Below, in pieces: positions 35,163-42,945 of a DNA stretch of 64,000 nt. The position numbers were made by a program, and so were the translations under genes. A model generated the notes under the pieces. The model saw only the letters and a list, made by a program, of their open reading frames with translations, had not been told where the DNA came from and did no database searches. The stretch's first letter is position 1. Every line of letters begins with the position of its first letter. Origin of the DNA: an uncultured Exiguobacterium sp. (lineage in GTDB: Bacteria > Bacillota > Bacilli > Exiguobacteriales > Exiguobacteriaceae); the NCBI GenBank assembly GCA_913775715.1, contig CAJYMC010000005.1, forward strand, positions 1-64,000, written 5' to 3'.

Positions 35163-36185
35163 TTAATGATGTTCGACGACAATCTTCCCAATCGTTTTTC
35201 CGCTCTCGACGAGACGGTGTGCTTCTTTCAGATTGTCAGCGTTCATGCCGATTAACGTCTGTGTCACCGTCGTCTCAAGTGTATGCTCTTCGATCCATGC
35301 TGCGACTTGCGTCAGAATCTCATGTTGGCGAATCATGTCCTCTGTCGCAAACAGCGGACGCGTGAACATGAACTCCCAGACGAACGTCGCACTCTTTTGT
35401 TGGAGCGCACTTAAATCGAGTTTTTGATCCGTCTCGACGATGCTACAGATTTTCCCTTGTGGTGCAATTACATCGACCATCGTCTCAAAATGTTGGTCCG
35501 TCGCATTGAGACAGAAGATATAGTCGACGTATTTGTAACCGAGGGCTTCCAGCTGAGGACGGAATGCCTCGTGGTGATTGATCGTATGATGTGCACCGTG
35601 TTCCTTCGCCCAATCAATCGTCTCGTCACGCGACGCCGTTCCGATGACGGTCAGCCCAGCGTGATTCGCGAGTTGTGTCGCGATTGAACCGACACCACCA
35701 GCAGCTCCGATGATGAGGATCGTCTTCTCGAGATTCGATTTAGCATCAAACGTCAATCCGAGACGATCGGTCAATGCTTCGTAAGCTGTCAGCGTCGTCA
35801 ACGGGAGAGCAGCGGCTTCGCTGAACGTCAACCGTTCCGGCTTTTTGGAGACGATTCGTTCATCAACGAGTTGGAAGTCACTGTTTGAACCGGGGCGCTG
35901 GATTGCACCGGCGTAATACACTTCATCACCGACTTGGAAGAGGGAGGCATCATCGCCGACTTCAACGACGACTCCGGCTGCATCGTAACCGATAATCTTC
36001 GGGGCGTCTTCGTCTTTCCCGTGAGCACGGACTTTCGTATCGACCGGGTTGACGGAGACAGCTTTGATCTCAACTAAGAGATCGTGTCCGGTTGCTTCCG
36101 GGCGTGGTAGTTCCAGGTCAATCAGACTTTCGTGATCCGTTAGTGGTAAGTGTCGGTGGAAACCGACAGCGGACATGTTCGACAT
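35163..36185 (-). CDS. Zinc-type MDR family alcohol dehydrogenase/quinone oxidoreductase
   Basis: 340-aa medium-chain dehydrogenase/reductase. The NADPH-binding motif is GAAGGVGSIATQLA (about residues 159-172). The GYDAAGVVVEVG and EVKAVSVNPVDTKVR-like N-terminal segments are typical of the zinc-independent quinone oxidoreductase branch (annotated as the ZADH/AdhB-like group). The catalytic zinc-ligand set of true alcohol dehydrogenases is not apparent. ATG follows AAAGGA with a nine-base spacer. Single gene; substrate unknown. Confidence 0.9.
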   Translation of the reverse strand: MSNMSAVGFHRHLPLTDHESLIDLELPRPEATGHDLLVEIKAVSVNPVDTKVRAHGKDEDAPKIIGYDAAGVVVEVGDDASLFQVGDEVYYAGAIQRPGSNSDFQLVDERIVSKKPERLTFSEAAALPLTTLTAYEALTDRLGLTFDAKSNLEKTILIIGAAGGVGSIATQLANHAGLTVIGTASRDETIDWAKEHGAHHTINHHEAFRPQLEALGYKYVDYIFCLNATDQHFETMVDVIAPQGKICSIVETDQKLDLSALQQKSATFVWEFMFTRPLFATEDMIRQHEILTQVAAWIEEHTLETTVTQTLIGMNADNLKEAHRLVESGKTIGKIVVEHH

Positions 36186-36365
36186 CTACAATCATCCTTT
36201 CCAGATAGGAATCGCTTCTCTCCATCTGTTCCACGCTCGCTTCGTCTTAAAACCAGTTGCGAAACTTTGAAAACGGATTCCCCTTCTGTCGTCAACGGAA
36301 GAATGCTGGATAGATATGGTAGCATATAAGAGAAGCTATCATTTTTTGAGAAGGAGCGATTTTGT

Positions 36366-36806
36366 ATGTATGACGTCATCTCTCTACCGGCAGGACCGAC
36401 TCAAGTCACGATTGAACGTTTCCTCGTCCATGCGCATCCACACCCCCGTCCATATCGACCTGCGCGTTTGATTGCCCTGCGTCAAAGTGGTGGCGTCATG
36501 CATCGACTGTATCGCACGGAGCGGGAAATCGTGCTCTCTCCGCATGAAGCACTTGCGCCCCAAGTCCAGCGGCTCTCGTTCTCACAACAGGAGCGTGTCC
36601 TTGCGTATATCGAAGAACGGCGCGCGAGCTTCGGTTTTGATGAAGGGGAGGAATACAAGTTTTACTTACTTGAGGTGGCGTACGAGCTCCGTCACCTGCC
36701 GCGAACGGATCGACCAATCCGTTCGCATACGTACTATCAACTGGATGAGCTGTTGTCGGGTCGACCGCTTGTCTTACGAGCCAAACAGAGGGAGGAAATG
36801 AAATGA
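36366..36806 (+). CDS. Protein of unknown function upstream of VOC protein
   Basis: 146-aa soluble protein, rich in Arg, Glu and His, with no motif I recognise. The N terminus holds a cluster of His and Pro (about residues 25-31), and a Tyr-rich central helical part follows. AAGGAGCG lies ten bases upstream of ATG. Its stop overlaps the VOC gene start by four bases, so the two are coupled. It is clearly coding, judging by the ribosome-binding site and the overlap. Confidence 0.7.
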   Translation: MYDVISLPAGPTQVTIERFLVHAHPHPRPYRPARLIALRQSGGVMHRLYRTEREIVLSPHEALAPQVQRLSFSQQERVLAYIEERRASFGFDEGEEYKFYLLEVAYELRHLPRTDRPIRSHTYYQLDELLSGRPLVLRAKQREEMK

Positions 36807-37171
36807 AACGCATTCAACAGATTGGAATTCCAGTGAAGGATATTAAGCGTAGTACAGCATTTTATCGGGATGTGTTGCAATTATCCGTCCTATTTGAACT
36901 CGAGACGATGGTTTTCCTTCAGTGTGGAAATATTCGATTGATGTTAACTTTGCCAGAGACAGAGGCATTCGATCATCCGAGTTCCGTTATATATTTTGAG
37001 GTTGATTCGTTGCAAGTAGAATATAAGCGGATGCAAGAACAAGGTGTCGTTTTTCTCGGAGAACCACACATGATCACGCGTTCCGAGACAGAAGAGACGT
37101 GGATGGCGTTCTTTAAGGATTCGGAACAAAATACGATGGCGTTGACGGCGCAAGTTGCTGTGACGGTCTAA
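36803..37171 (+). CDS. VOC family protein (glyoxalase/bleomycin resistance fold)
   Basis: 122-aa two-module VOC protein. IQQIGIPVKDIKRSTAFYRDVL at the start and ETWMAFFKDSEQNTMALT at the end give the paired beta-alpha-beta units and metal-site region (His-poor: the usual first His is replaced by Gln4/Gln5, whereas the Glu/Asp positions remain). Members include glyoxalase, dioxygenases and resistance proteins; activity here is unknown. Translationally coupled to the preceding gene by ATGA. Confidence 0.87.
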   Translation: MKRIQQIGIPVKDIKRSTAFYRDVLQLSVLFELETMVFLQCGNIRLMLTLPETEAFDHPSSVIYFEVDSLQVEYKRMQEQGVVFLGEPHMITRSETEETWMAFFKDSEQNTMALTAQVAVTV

Positions 37172-37174
37172 ACG

Positions 37175-37225
37175 AAATAGCCTGCTTCAGATCACATGGT
37201 TCGTGACAAGAAGCAGGCTATTTTT
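37175..37225. terminator. Bidirectional terminator
   Basis: AAATAGCCTGCTTC pairs with GAAGCAGGCTATTT, between converging genes. Confidence 0.9.
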
Positions 37226-37736
37226 AAATCGCTGGCGTTGGCGTCGATGTGACACCAGTCTTCGCGTACGCTTGATCGATGGCAGTCCGGATTTCTTTAA
37301 CGGAGCTACCTTTTTGATAAGCGACGATCGACTGTGCCGCGATATCGAGACAGGTGCCGCACGTGATGCCGTGCGTCGTCCAGGTCGTGGAACTAGCAGT
37401 CTGCTCTTCGATGAAGCAGTCATAGTTGCTCGTATGACCGGCAGATTCACCACAACCGCAATAACAAGGCATCTTTTTCAAGAGATCAGGATGTTTAGCG
37501 ACGGAGCGGTAAATTGTCTGGATCGACTCATCTTGTTCGTTCAGAAAAGCGGGTAACGTGTCTGATCCCGCGGTCTTCTCGAGTTGATCATCAGCACCGT
37601 TGCTGGCATGGTCCGCATGATCTCCGTGATTCGTCTGTTCTGTTTTCGGAGCACCCGTTTGATCAGCCGTCCCGCATGCAGCGAGCAACAGGCTGATACT
37701 GAGGGGAAAGGCGTAACGATATAGTCGTGTTTGCAT
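37224..37736 (-). CDS. PCYCGC-domain lipoprotein
   Basis: 170-aa lipoprotein. The signal peptide ends with lipobox LLAAC (Cys about residue 20), then comes a His/Asp-rich linker (HGDHADHASNGADD), then the PCYCGC motif with further Cys residues (MPCYCGCGESAGHTSNYDC and ITCGTCLDIA). Such cysteine-rich proteins are widespread in Bacillales, and their function is not established; metal or heme-linked redox roles have been supposed. The start is the ATG after AGAGAGGCACATT; an ATG six codons earlier lies in that region. It is next to the manganese transporter genes, but with an independent promoter region. Confidence 0.85.
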   Translation of the reverse strand: MQTRLYRYAFPLSISLLLAACGTADQTGAPKTEQTNHGDHADHASNGADDQLEKTAGSDTLPAFLNEQDESIQTIYRSVAKHPDLLKKMPCYCGCGESAGHTSNYDCFIEEQTASSTTWTTHGITCGTCLDIAAQSIVAYQKGSSVKEIRTAIDQAYAKTGVTSTPTPAI

Positions 37737-37812
37737 AATGTGCCTCTCTTTCATCGTCTTGCCTTCATTATAAGGAAAGACGTATCCAGAAGGCGTGACG
37801 ATTTGTTGACGC

Positions 37813-38730
37813 TTACTTGGCGAGTGCTTCCGTGATCGTCTCGATGTTTGCTTGCATCATGCTGTAGTAGGTGTCGCCATTCTTACCTGGTGCACCGAGA
37901 GAGTCGGTGAAGAGCGTACCACCGATCGGAACGCCAGTCTCCCTTGAGACGGTTTCCATACTCCGTCGATCGACGCTCGTTTCGACGAATAAGACAGGGA
38001 TATCTTGCTCCTTGATCGTATCGACGATCCGGCGGACTTGTGCCGGAGTCCCTTGATTATCCGAGTTAATCTCCCAAATATAATTCGCTTTGACGTCATA
38101 GGCCGTTCCGAAGTATTTGAAGGCTCCTTCGCTCGTGACGAGATGACGTTCTGCTTTCGGAATAGCGGCAAACTGCTGTTTCGCTTCCTGATCAAGCGTC
38201 TGCAGTTTTTCGATATAGGCATCGGCATTTTTTTCGTAGTCGGCTTTGTGCTTCGGATCTTCCTTGATCAATGCCTGCTTGACGTTTTCGACGTAGCGGA
38301 TGCCATTGCTTAGATCGAGCCACGCGTGCGGATCGGTCTCCGATTCCTTACCTTTCGTCGTCAGGTATTTCGGTTCGACGCTTTTGCTTAAACGATAGAC
38401 AGGCGCATCAGACATGTCTTTGCCAGTCGTTGACCGGAGTTTATCGAACCACGCACCGCCGGCTTCTAGGTTCAACCCGTTGTAGAAGACGACGTCAGCA
38501 TCTGCCATCGCTTGTACGTCTGCCGGAAGTGGGTCATACTCGTGCGGGTTTGCCCCGATCTTGACCATACTGTGGACATCGACATGTTCACCACCGACCT
38601 CACGTGCGAGGTCAGCGAGAATCGAATAGGTCGCGACAACCTTTAACTTCCCGTTATCTTCTGATGGTGTCGAACAAGCAGCAAGTAAGACTGTGCTGAG
38701 GAGGACGAACAGAAAAAGTTTTACTTTCAT
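37813..38730 (-). CDS. mntA: Manganese ABC transporter substrate-binding lipoprotein
   Basis: 305-aa cluster A-I metal-binding lipoprotein. Signal peptide with lipobox LLAAC, then metal ligands typical of the MntA/PsaA/TroA group: His in ANPHEYDP, His in ETDPHAWLD, Glu in LFVETSVD and Asp in LFTDSLGAPG. The two-His, Glu and Asp set favours Mn(II) over Zn(II). It overlaps the permease gene by four bases. Two MntR boxes upstream of the operon support manganese as substrate. Confidence 0.93.
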   Translation of the reverse strand: MKVKLFLFVLLSTVLLAACSTPSEDNGKLKVVATYSILADLAREVGGEHVDVHSMVKIGANPHEYDPLPADVQAMADADVVFYNGLNLEAGGAWFDKLRSTTGKDMSDAPVYRLSKSVEPKYLTTKGKESETDPHAWLDLSNGIRYVENVKQALIKEDPKHKADYEKNADAYIEKLQTLDQEAKQQFAAIPKAERHLVTSEGAFKYFGTAYDVKANYIWEINSDNQGTPAQVRRIVDTIKEQDIPVLFVETSVDRRSMETVSRETGVPIGGTLFTDSLGAPGKNGDTYYSMMQANIETITEALAK

Positions 38731-39572
38731 ACCGTAGATTCCTTTCGTTTCCGGTGGCGCATCAGACCGTGACGTGGTGAGAAGACGAAGACGAGCGCAA
38801 ACAGCGTCGTCGCGACGAGGACGATCGACGCACCGGAAGATAGATTATAGGTGAAGCTGAAATATAGTCCGACGATGGCGGAAAACGTACCGAATCCTGC
38901 CGCTAAGAACAGCATCCGCGAGAGACGGTTCGTCAGTAAATACGCGGTCGCTGCCGGTGTGATCAGCATCGCGACGACGAGAATGATGCCGACGGTCTGG
39001 AGTGAAGCGACGGTGACGAGTGTCAGTAACGTCATCAGTCCGTAATGAATCCAGCGTGTCGACAGCCCATAGGCTTGCGCCATCGTCGGATCGAACGAAC
39101 TGATCAGTAACTCTTTATAGAAAAAGAAGATCCCGCCAAGGACGATCAGTCCGATGATGACGGTCATCCACATGTCGCTCGGCCGGACCGCGAGGACGTT
39201 ACCGAACAGAATGTGATAGAGATCACTACTGCTGCGTAAGAACGAAATCAGGATGATCCCGAGGGCGAAGGCGGATGTGAACATGATTCCGATTGCCGTA
39301 TCGTTCTTGATGCGACTGTTCTGGCTAACGAAGCCGATTCCGAGCGCCGTTACGAGACCTGTGACGACAGCACCGATCAGAAAGTTGATACCAAGCAAAT
39401 ACGAGATGGCTACGCCTGGTAAGACAGCGTGTGAAATCGCATCACCCATCAACGACATCCCGCGGAGGATGATGAAGCAACCGATCACACCGCAGATGAT
39501 GCCGACCATGACAGCGGTGATCATCGCTTTTTGTAAGAACTCATACTGAAGTAATGCCTCGATGAACGTCAT
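38727..39572 (-). CDS. mntC: Manganese ABC transporter permease
   Basis: 281-aa ABC-3 family permease with about eight membrane helices. The EAA-like segment GDAISHAVLPGVAISYLLG lies near residues 43-61. The ATG used (MTFIEALL) follows AAGGAGG with seven bases between and overlaps the ATPase gene by four bases; a longer in-frame reading runs into the ATPase gene. Only one permease gene is present, so a homodimer is expected, unlike B. subtilis mntC-mntD. Confidence 0.93.
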   Translation of the reverse strand: MTFIEALLQYEFLQKAMITAVMVGIICGVIGCFIILRGMSLMGDAISHAVLPGVAISYLLGINFLIGAVVTGLVTALGIGFVSQNSRIKNDTAIGIMFTSAFALGIILISFLRSSSDLYHILFGNVLAVRPSDMWMTVIIGLIVLGGIFFFYKELLISSFDPTMAQAYGLSTRWIHYGLMTLLTLVTVASLQTVGIILVVAMLITPAATAYLLTNRLSRMLFLAAGFGTFSAIVGLYFSFTYNLSSGASIVLVATTLFALVFVFSPRHGLMRHRKRKESTV

Positions 39573-40306
39573 CCTTGACCCTCCTTGCGTCGTTCGAATA
39601 GGGGTAAGCCATATGCTGGTTCGAGCCATTCCGGCGTCAAAATATCAGACGGCGGACCGACAGCAATCAATTGTTTGTTCAACAGCATCAATGTGTCGAA
39701 GTAGTCCTCTGCTTTATGCAAATCATGGTGAACGACGACAATCGTCCGTCCCTCGGCCCGAAGTGTCCGCAAGAGTTCAATGATCATCTGCTCACTTGCG
39801 ACATCGATCCCGACGAACGGTTCGTCCAGCAATAGTAGTTCTGCTTCTTGGGCAAGGGCACGCGCTAGAAAGACCCGTTGTTGCTGTCCACCTGACAGCT
39901 CACCGATTTGGCGTTCGGCGTGATCAGACATACCGACGCGCTCGAGGCACTCCATGGCGAACACTTTTTGTGCTTTCGATGGTCGTTTGAATAAGCCGAG
40001 CTTCGGATAACAGCCCATCAGCACGACGTCCTGCACACGAACCGGGAAGTCCCAATCAATTGCACTTCGTTGCGGGACGTAAGCGACGCGCGACCGGACG
40101 GCTTCGAGTGATTGGTCAAGCACGCGTAACTGCTCGATGCGAGCCGGGATCAAACCGAGGACGGCTTTTAAGAAAGTTGATTTACCAGCGCCGTTCGGTC
40201 CGATGATGCCAATCAATGAAGCAACCGGAAGACGGACGGATACATCGTCGAGTGCATGGGTATCAAAATAGGAGACGGTGAGACGATCAACGTCAAGGGC
40301 GTACAT
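39569..40306 (-). CDS. mntB: Manganese ABC transporter ATP-binding protein
   Basis: 245-aa ABC ATPase. Walker A GPNGAGKST (about residues 37-45), signature LSGGQQQRVFLARAL, Walker B LLLLDEPFVGID and H-loop VVHHDL. First gene of the mntB-mntC-mntA operon with overlapping starts and stops. The upstream region contains two MntR operators, so manganese sufficiency should repress it. Confidence 0.94.
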   Translation of the reverse strand: MYALDVDRLTVSYFDTHALDDVSVRLPVASLIGIIGPNGAGKSTFLKAVLGLIPARIEQLRVLDQSLEAVRSRVAYVPQRSAIDWDFPVRVQDVVLMGCYPKLGLFKRPSKAQKVFAMECLERVGMSDHAERQIGELSGGQQQRVFLARALAQEAELLLLDEPFVGIDVASEQMIIELLRTLRAEGRTIVVVHHDLHKAEDYFDTLMLLNKQLIAVGPPSDILTPEWLEPAYGLPLFERRKEGQG

Positions 40307-40345
40307 GAATGATCACTCCTTTAGTTTGTGGTATAGAGAAGGAAA

Positions 40346-40436
40346 GTTTCCTTAGGGCAAAAAGTGGAATAAAAATTTTTGGTTCCAATCACTGGGAAAA
40401 GATTCGATCTGCAAATAATGTTTCCTTAAGGCAAAC
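40346..40436 (-). promoter_or_regulatory. Two MntR boxes
   Basis: Read on the minus strand, TTTGCCCTAAGGAAAC (40346-40361) and GTTTGCCTTAAGGAAAC (40420-40436) match the B. subtilis MntR site TTTGCCTTAAGGAAAC with one and zero mismatches. They are 74 bp apart, about seven helical turns, in the region shared by mntB and the divergent mgtE gene. Confidence 0.92.
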
Positions 40437-40515
40437 TTTAAAGCCGCGGGAAACAGATGTCAACTGTTTTTCGATATCGATCGCGAATCAACTCGTGCTA
40501 AGATAAAAAGGCAGA

Positions 40516-41886
40516 ATGCAGGGGGTGAGGAGATTGCGTCAGACAGCAGAACAAGAATGGAAGTGGCTATTGCTCGATGCGCTTTCGAAGGAAAAGCGGG
40601 AGCAAGCACAGCAAGTCATCGAAGAAGTCTATCCGTATGACATCGCACAAGTGTATGAAGAATTAGGGGAAGACGATCAGGCACGACTCCTCGATTATCT
40701 CGATCACGAACGGTTGGCGGATGTGCTCGAGGAGCTTGAAGGAGGGCAGCGTCTCGCTGTCTTGCGTCGTTTAGACGTCGAGCGTGCTGGGCACGTCCTC
40801 GATTTAATGGAGAACGATGATGTCGCGGATTTACTTGAGGAACTGGGACCGGAAGAGACCGACCGTTTGCTTGGCAGCATGCGGACAGACGAAGCACTGA
40901 TCGTCCGCAATCTCTTGACGTATCCACCGGAAACGGCAGGGCGCTTGATGACGAACCGGTTCATCTGGGTCGGTGAGGATTTCACGGTCGGTGAGACGGT
41001 CGAGAAGATGCGCGACTATATCGAATACTCGGAAACGATCAACTACGTCTACGTCGTCAATCAACTCAGTGAACTCGTTGGGGTCATCTCATACCGGGAT
41101 GTCATCTTAGCTGAAAATACGGAACGGATCAGTGACGTCATGGAGACGAAGGTGATCCGGGTCGCAGCAGAGACCGATCAAGAAGAAGTCGCGCAATTGT
41201 TCGAACGCTATGATCTCGTCTCGTTACCCGTCGTCGAGGGCGACATTCTCGTCGGACTGATCACGGTCGATGATGCGCTTGATGTCTTACGGGAAGAAGC
41301 GAACGAAGACATCGAGAAACTCTCGGCGTCCGGTAAATCGATTGATTTCGAGACGAAGCCGTGGATTGCTGCGACTCGGCGTTTGCCGTGGCTCGTCTTA
41401 TTACTATTCATCGGGCTCGTCTCCGGATCAATCATCAGTCAGTTTGAAGAGACGCTCTCGAAAGTCGTCGCGCTCGCCTTCTTCATGCCGATGATTGCGG
41501 GGATGACCGGAAATACCGGTACCCAATCGCTCGCGGTCGTTGTCCGGGGATTGATCACGCGTGAAGTCGATAAGCGGGTCGCGACCCGTTTGATTCTACG
41601 GGAACTTTGGGTCGGTTTGATCATCGGTGTCATTTGTGGCGTTTTGATCGCCATCATCGCCTACGTCTGGCAAGGGAGTGCTGTCTTAGGTCTTGTCGTC
41701 GGTAGCTCGCTTGTCATTACGTTGATTTTCGGAACACTAGCTGGAACGATCATTCCGCTGATCTTGCATCGCTTAAAGATTGACCCAGCGATTGCGTCCG
41801 GACCACTGATCACGACGTTGAACGATATCCTGTCGCTCCTCGTCTACTTCGGGATCGCGACCGCATTCATCAGCCGCTTGATGTAA
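40516..41886 (+). CDS. mgtE: Magnesium transporter MgtE
   Basis: 456-aa MgtE. It has an N-terminal helical MgtE_N domain (about residues 30-135), two CBS domains (about 140-265) that sense cytosolic Mg, a connecting helix, and five membrane helices. The pore signature PMIAGMTGNTGTQSLAVVVRGL lies near residues 330-351. The start is uncertain: this ATG has no good ribosome-binding site, whereas an in-frame TTG at 40534 follows GGGGGTGAGGAG. Divergent from mntB, and the MntR boxes may also affect it. No M-box riboswitch fits the short leader. Confidence 0.93.
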   Translation: MQGVRRLRQTAEQEWKWLLLDALSKEKREQAQQVIEEVYPYDIAQVYEELGEDDQARLLDYLDHERLADVLEELEGGQRLAVLRRLDVERAGHVLDLMENDDVADLLEELGPEETDRLLGSMRTDEALIVRNLLTYPPETAGRLMTNRFIWVGEDFTVGETVEKMRDYIEYSETINYVYVVNQLSELVGVISYRDVILAENTERISDVMETKVIRVAAETDQEEVAQLFERYDLVSLPVVEGDILVGLITVDDALDVLREEANEDIEKLSASGKSIDFETKPWIAATRRLPWLVLLLFIGLVSGSIISQFEETLSKVVALAFFMPMIAGMTGNTGTQSLAVVVRGLITREVDKRVATRLILRELWVGLIIGVICGVLIAIIAYVWQGSAVLGLVVGSSLVITLIFGTLAGTIIPLILHRLKIDPAIASGPLITTLNDILSLLVYFGIATAFISRLM

Positions 41887-41942
41887 AAAACCGAGCCGAT
41901 TCGCCTTCTCCTAAGGAGAAAGGGAATTGGTTCGGTTTTTTA
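41885..41942. terminator. Bidirectional terminator
   Basis: AAAAAACCGAGCCGATTCGCC pairs imperfectly, and the inner TCTCCT/AGGAGA perfectly, with the A and T runs of a converging pair. Confidence 0.9.
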
Positions 41943-42590
41943 TGCGTCTTCAGACGTCGTCCGAATCCAGACCGCCAGTGGACCGACGTCGTCAAAGCCG
42001 GCTTCGAGCGCCGTGATCAGGTGGTCGCCGTACTCATATCCGACGAGTGGTTGACCAGGGAAGTGTGCCGAACACAAGCGGGCGATATCGTCCCATAAGC
42101 GTTCATCCAGATAGTCGGAACTAACGTACATCAATCCGGTCGTCATCTGATTCGAGTAAGCGATGCAACTGGCCTGTTGTGCTTCGGAATAGAAGAAGCG
42201 GACGTCCGGATGGTGCCATAACGACTCCGGTAATTCCGGTGTCGCCTGGATTGCTTGGAAGCGAGTGAAATGCGCGGCATCCGTTACGACAGACCAATCG
42301 ACAGGGAGGGCGCGGCGATCGAGTATAGCAGGCCTTGTCATCCATTCTGCTGTGAACAGGTGACTGAGACCGATGCTTGAGAAATCATAGCTCGCCGTGC
42401 AGTCTTTGATGCTGTAAACACCAGTCGCACCAATTCGTTGATGAGGAAGGCGGACCATCAGTTCCGGATAATAACTCGGAACGCTCCCTTGAGCAAGCCA
42501 GGTCGACTCAGTTTCCGTCACTTGGCATCCGGCTTGTTCACAAACGAGGCGACACCAATCGAAATTGTTTTGGATGGCAGCTTGACGCAT
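41940..42590 (-). CDS. Protein of unknown function, possibly GNAT-like
   Basis: 216 aa, soluble. The C-terminal part (LITALEAGFDDVGPLAVWIRT) resembles the last strands of GNAT acetyltransferases, but I see no acetyl-CoA binding loop, so the assignment is weak. The ATG follows AAGGAGGAAGG, 13 bp after the K+ channel stop, making it the third gene of the diguanylate cyclase operon. Confidence 0.65.
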   Translation of the reverse strand: MRQAAIQNNFDWCRLVCEQAGCQVTETESTWLAQGSVPSYYPELMVRLPHQRIGATGVYSIKDCTASYDFSSIGLSHLFTAEWMTRPAILDRRALPVDWSVVTDAAHFTRFQAIQATPELPESLWHHPDVRFFYSEAQQASCIAYSNQMTTGLMYVSSDYLDERLWDDIARLCSAHFPGQPLVGYEYGDHLITALEAGFDDVGPLAVWIRTTSEDA

Positions 42591-42603
42591 AGTTCCTTCC
42601 TCC

Positions 42604-42933
42604 TTAATCCTCTTCCGGTTGTTTGATCAAAACGTACGACAACGTAGCGATTAACGTCAAGAACAATCCACATCCAATCGTGATGTACGCCATCGTGAAG
42701 ACCTTACCGAGCGTCGTCGTCGGAACGAACGTTGGATGCCCAACTGTACTGAGTGTCGTGATACAAAAGTATAGCGCATCGACGACCGAGAGGTTTTCTT
42801 CCGTGCTATAGAAGATCGTTCCGGAGACGAGCGTCAACAGGCAGAGAATCAATAGACCACGAAAATAGGATAAGTGAAAGGCGCGGCGCAATCCTTTGAA
42901 TAAGCGTGAAAAAATCGTCACTACAGAAATCAT
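42604..42933 (-). CDS. Small two-helix K+ channel-like protein
   Basis: 109 aa: helix 1 (about residues 25-43), pore helix with selectivity-type loop TTLSTVGHPTF (about 61-71), then helix 2 (about 80-103). This is the minimal TM-P-TM ion channel design (Ion_trans_2). The filter reads TVGHP where canonical K+ channels have TVGYG, so ion selectivity may differ. No cytoplasmic regulatory domain. Begins 12 bp after the diguanylate cyclase stop with AAAGGAG, so co-transcribed. Confidence 0.85.
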   Translation of the reverse strand: MISVVTIFSRLFKGLRRAFHLSYFRGLLILCLLTLVSGTIFYSTEENLSVVDALYFCITTLSTVGHPTFVPTTTLGKVFTMAYITIGCGLFLTLIATLSYVLIKQPEED

Positions 42934-42945
42934 CGAATCTCTCCT

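Noticed and set aside
40437..40515. M-box (Mg) riboswitch before mgtE
   Set aside because: The leader is under 80 nt and has none of the M-box core or a terminator hairpin.
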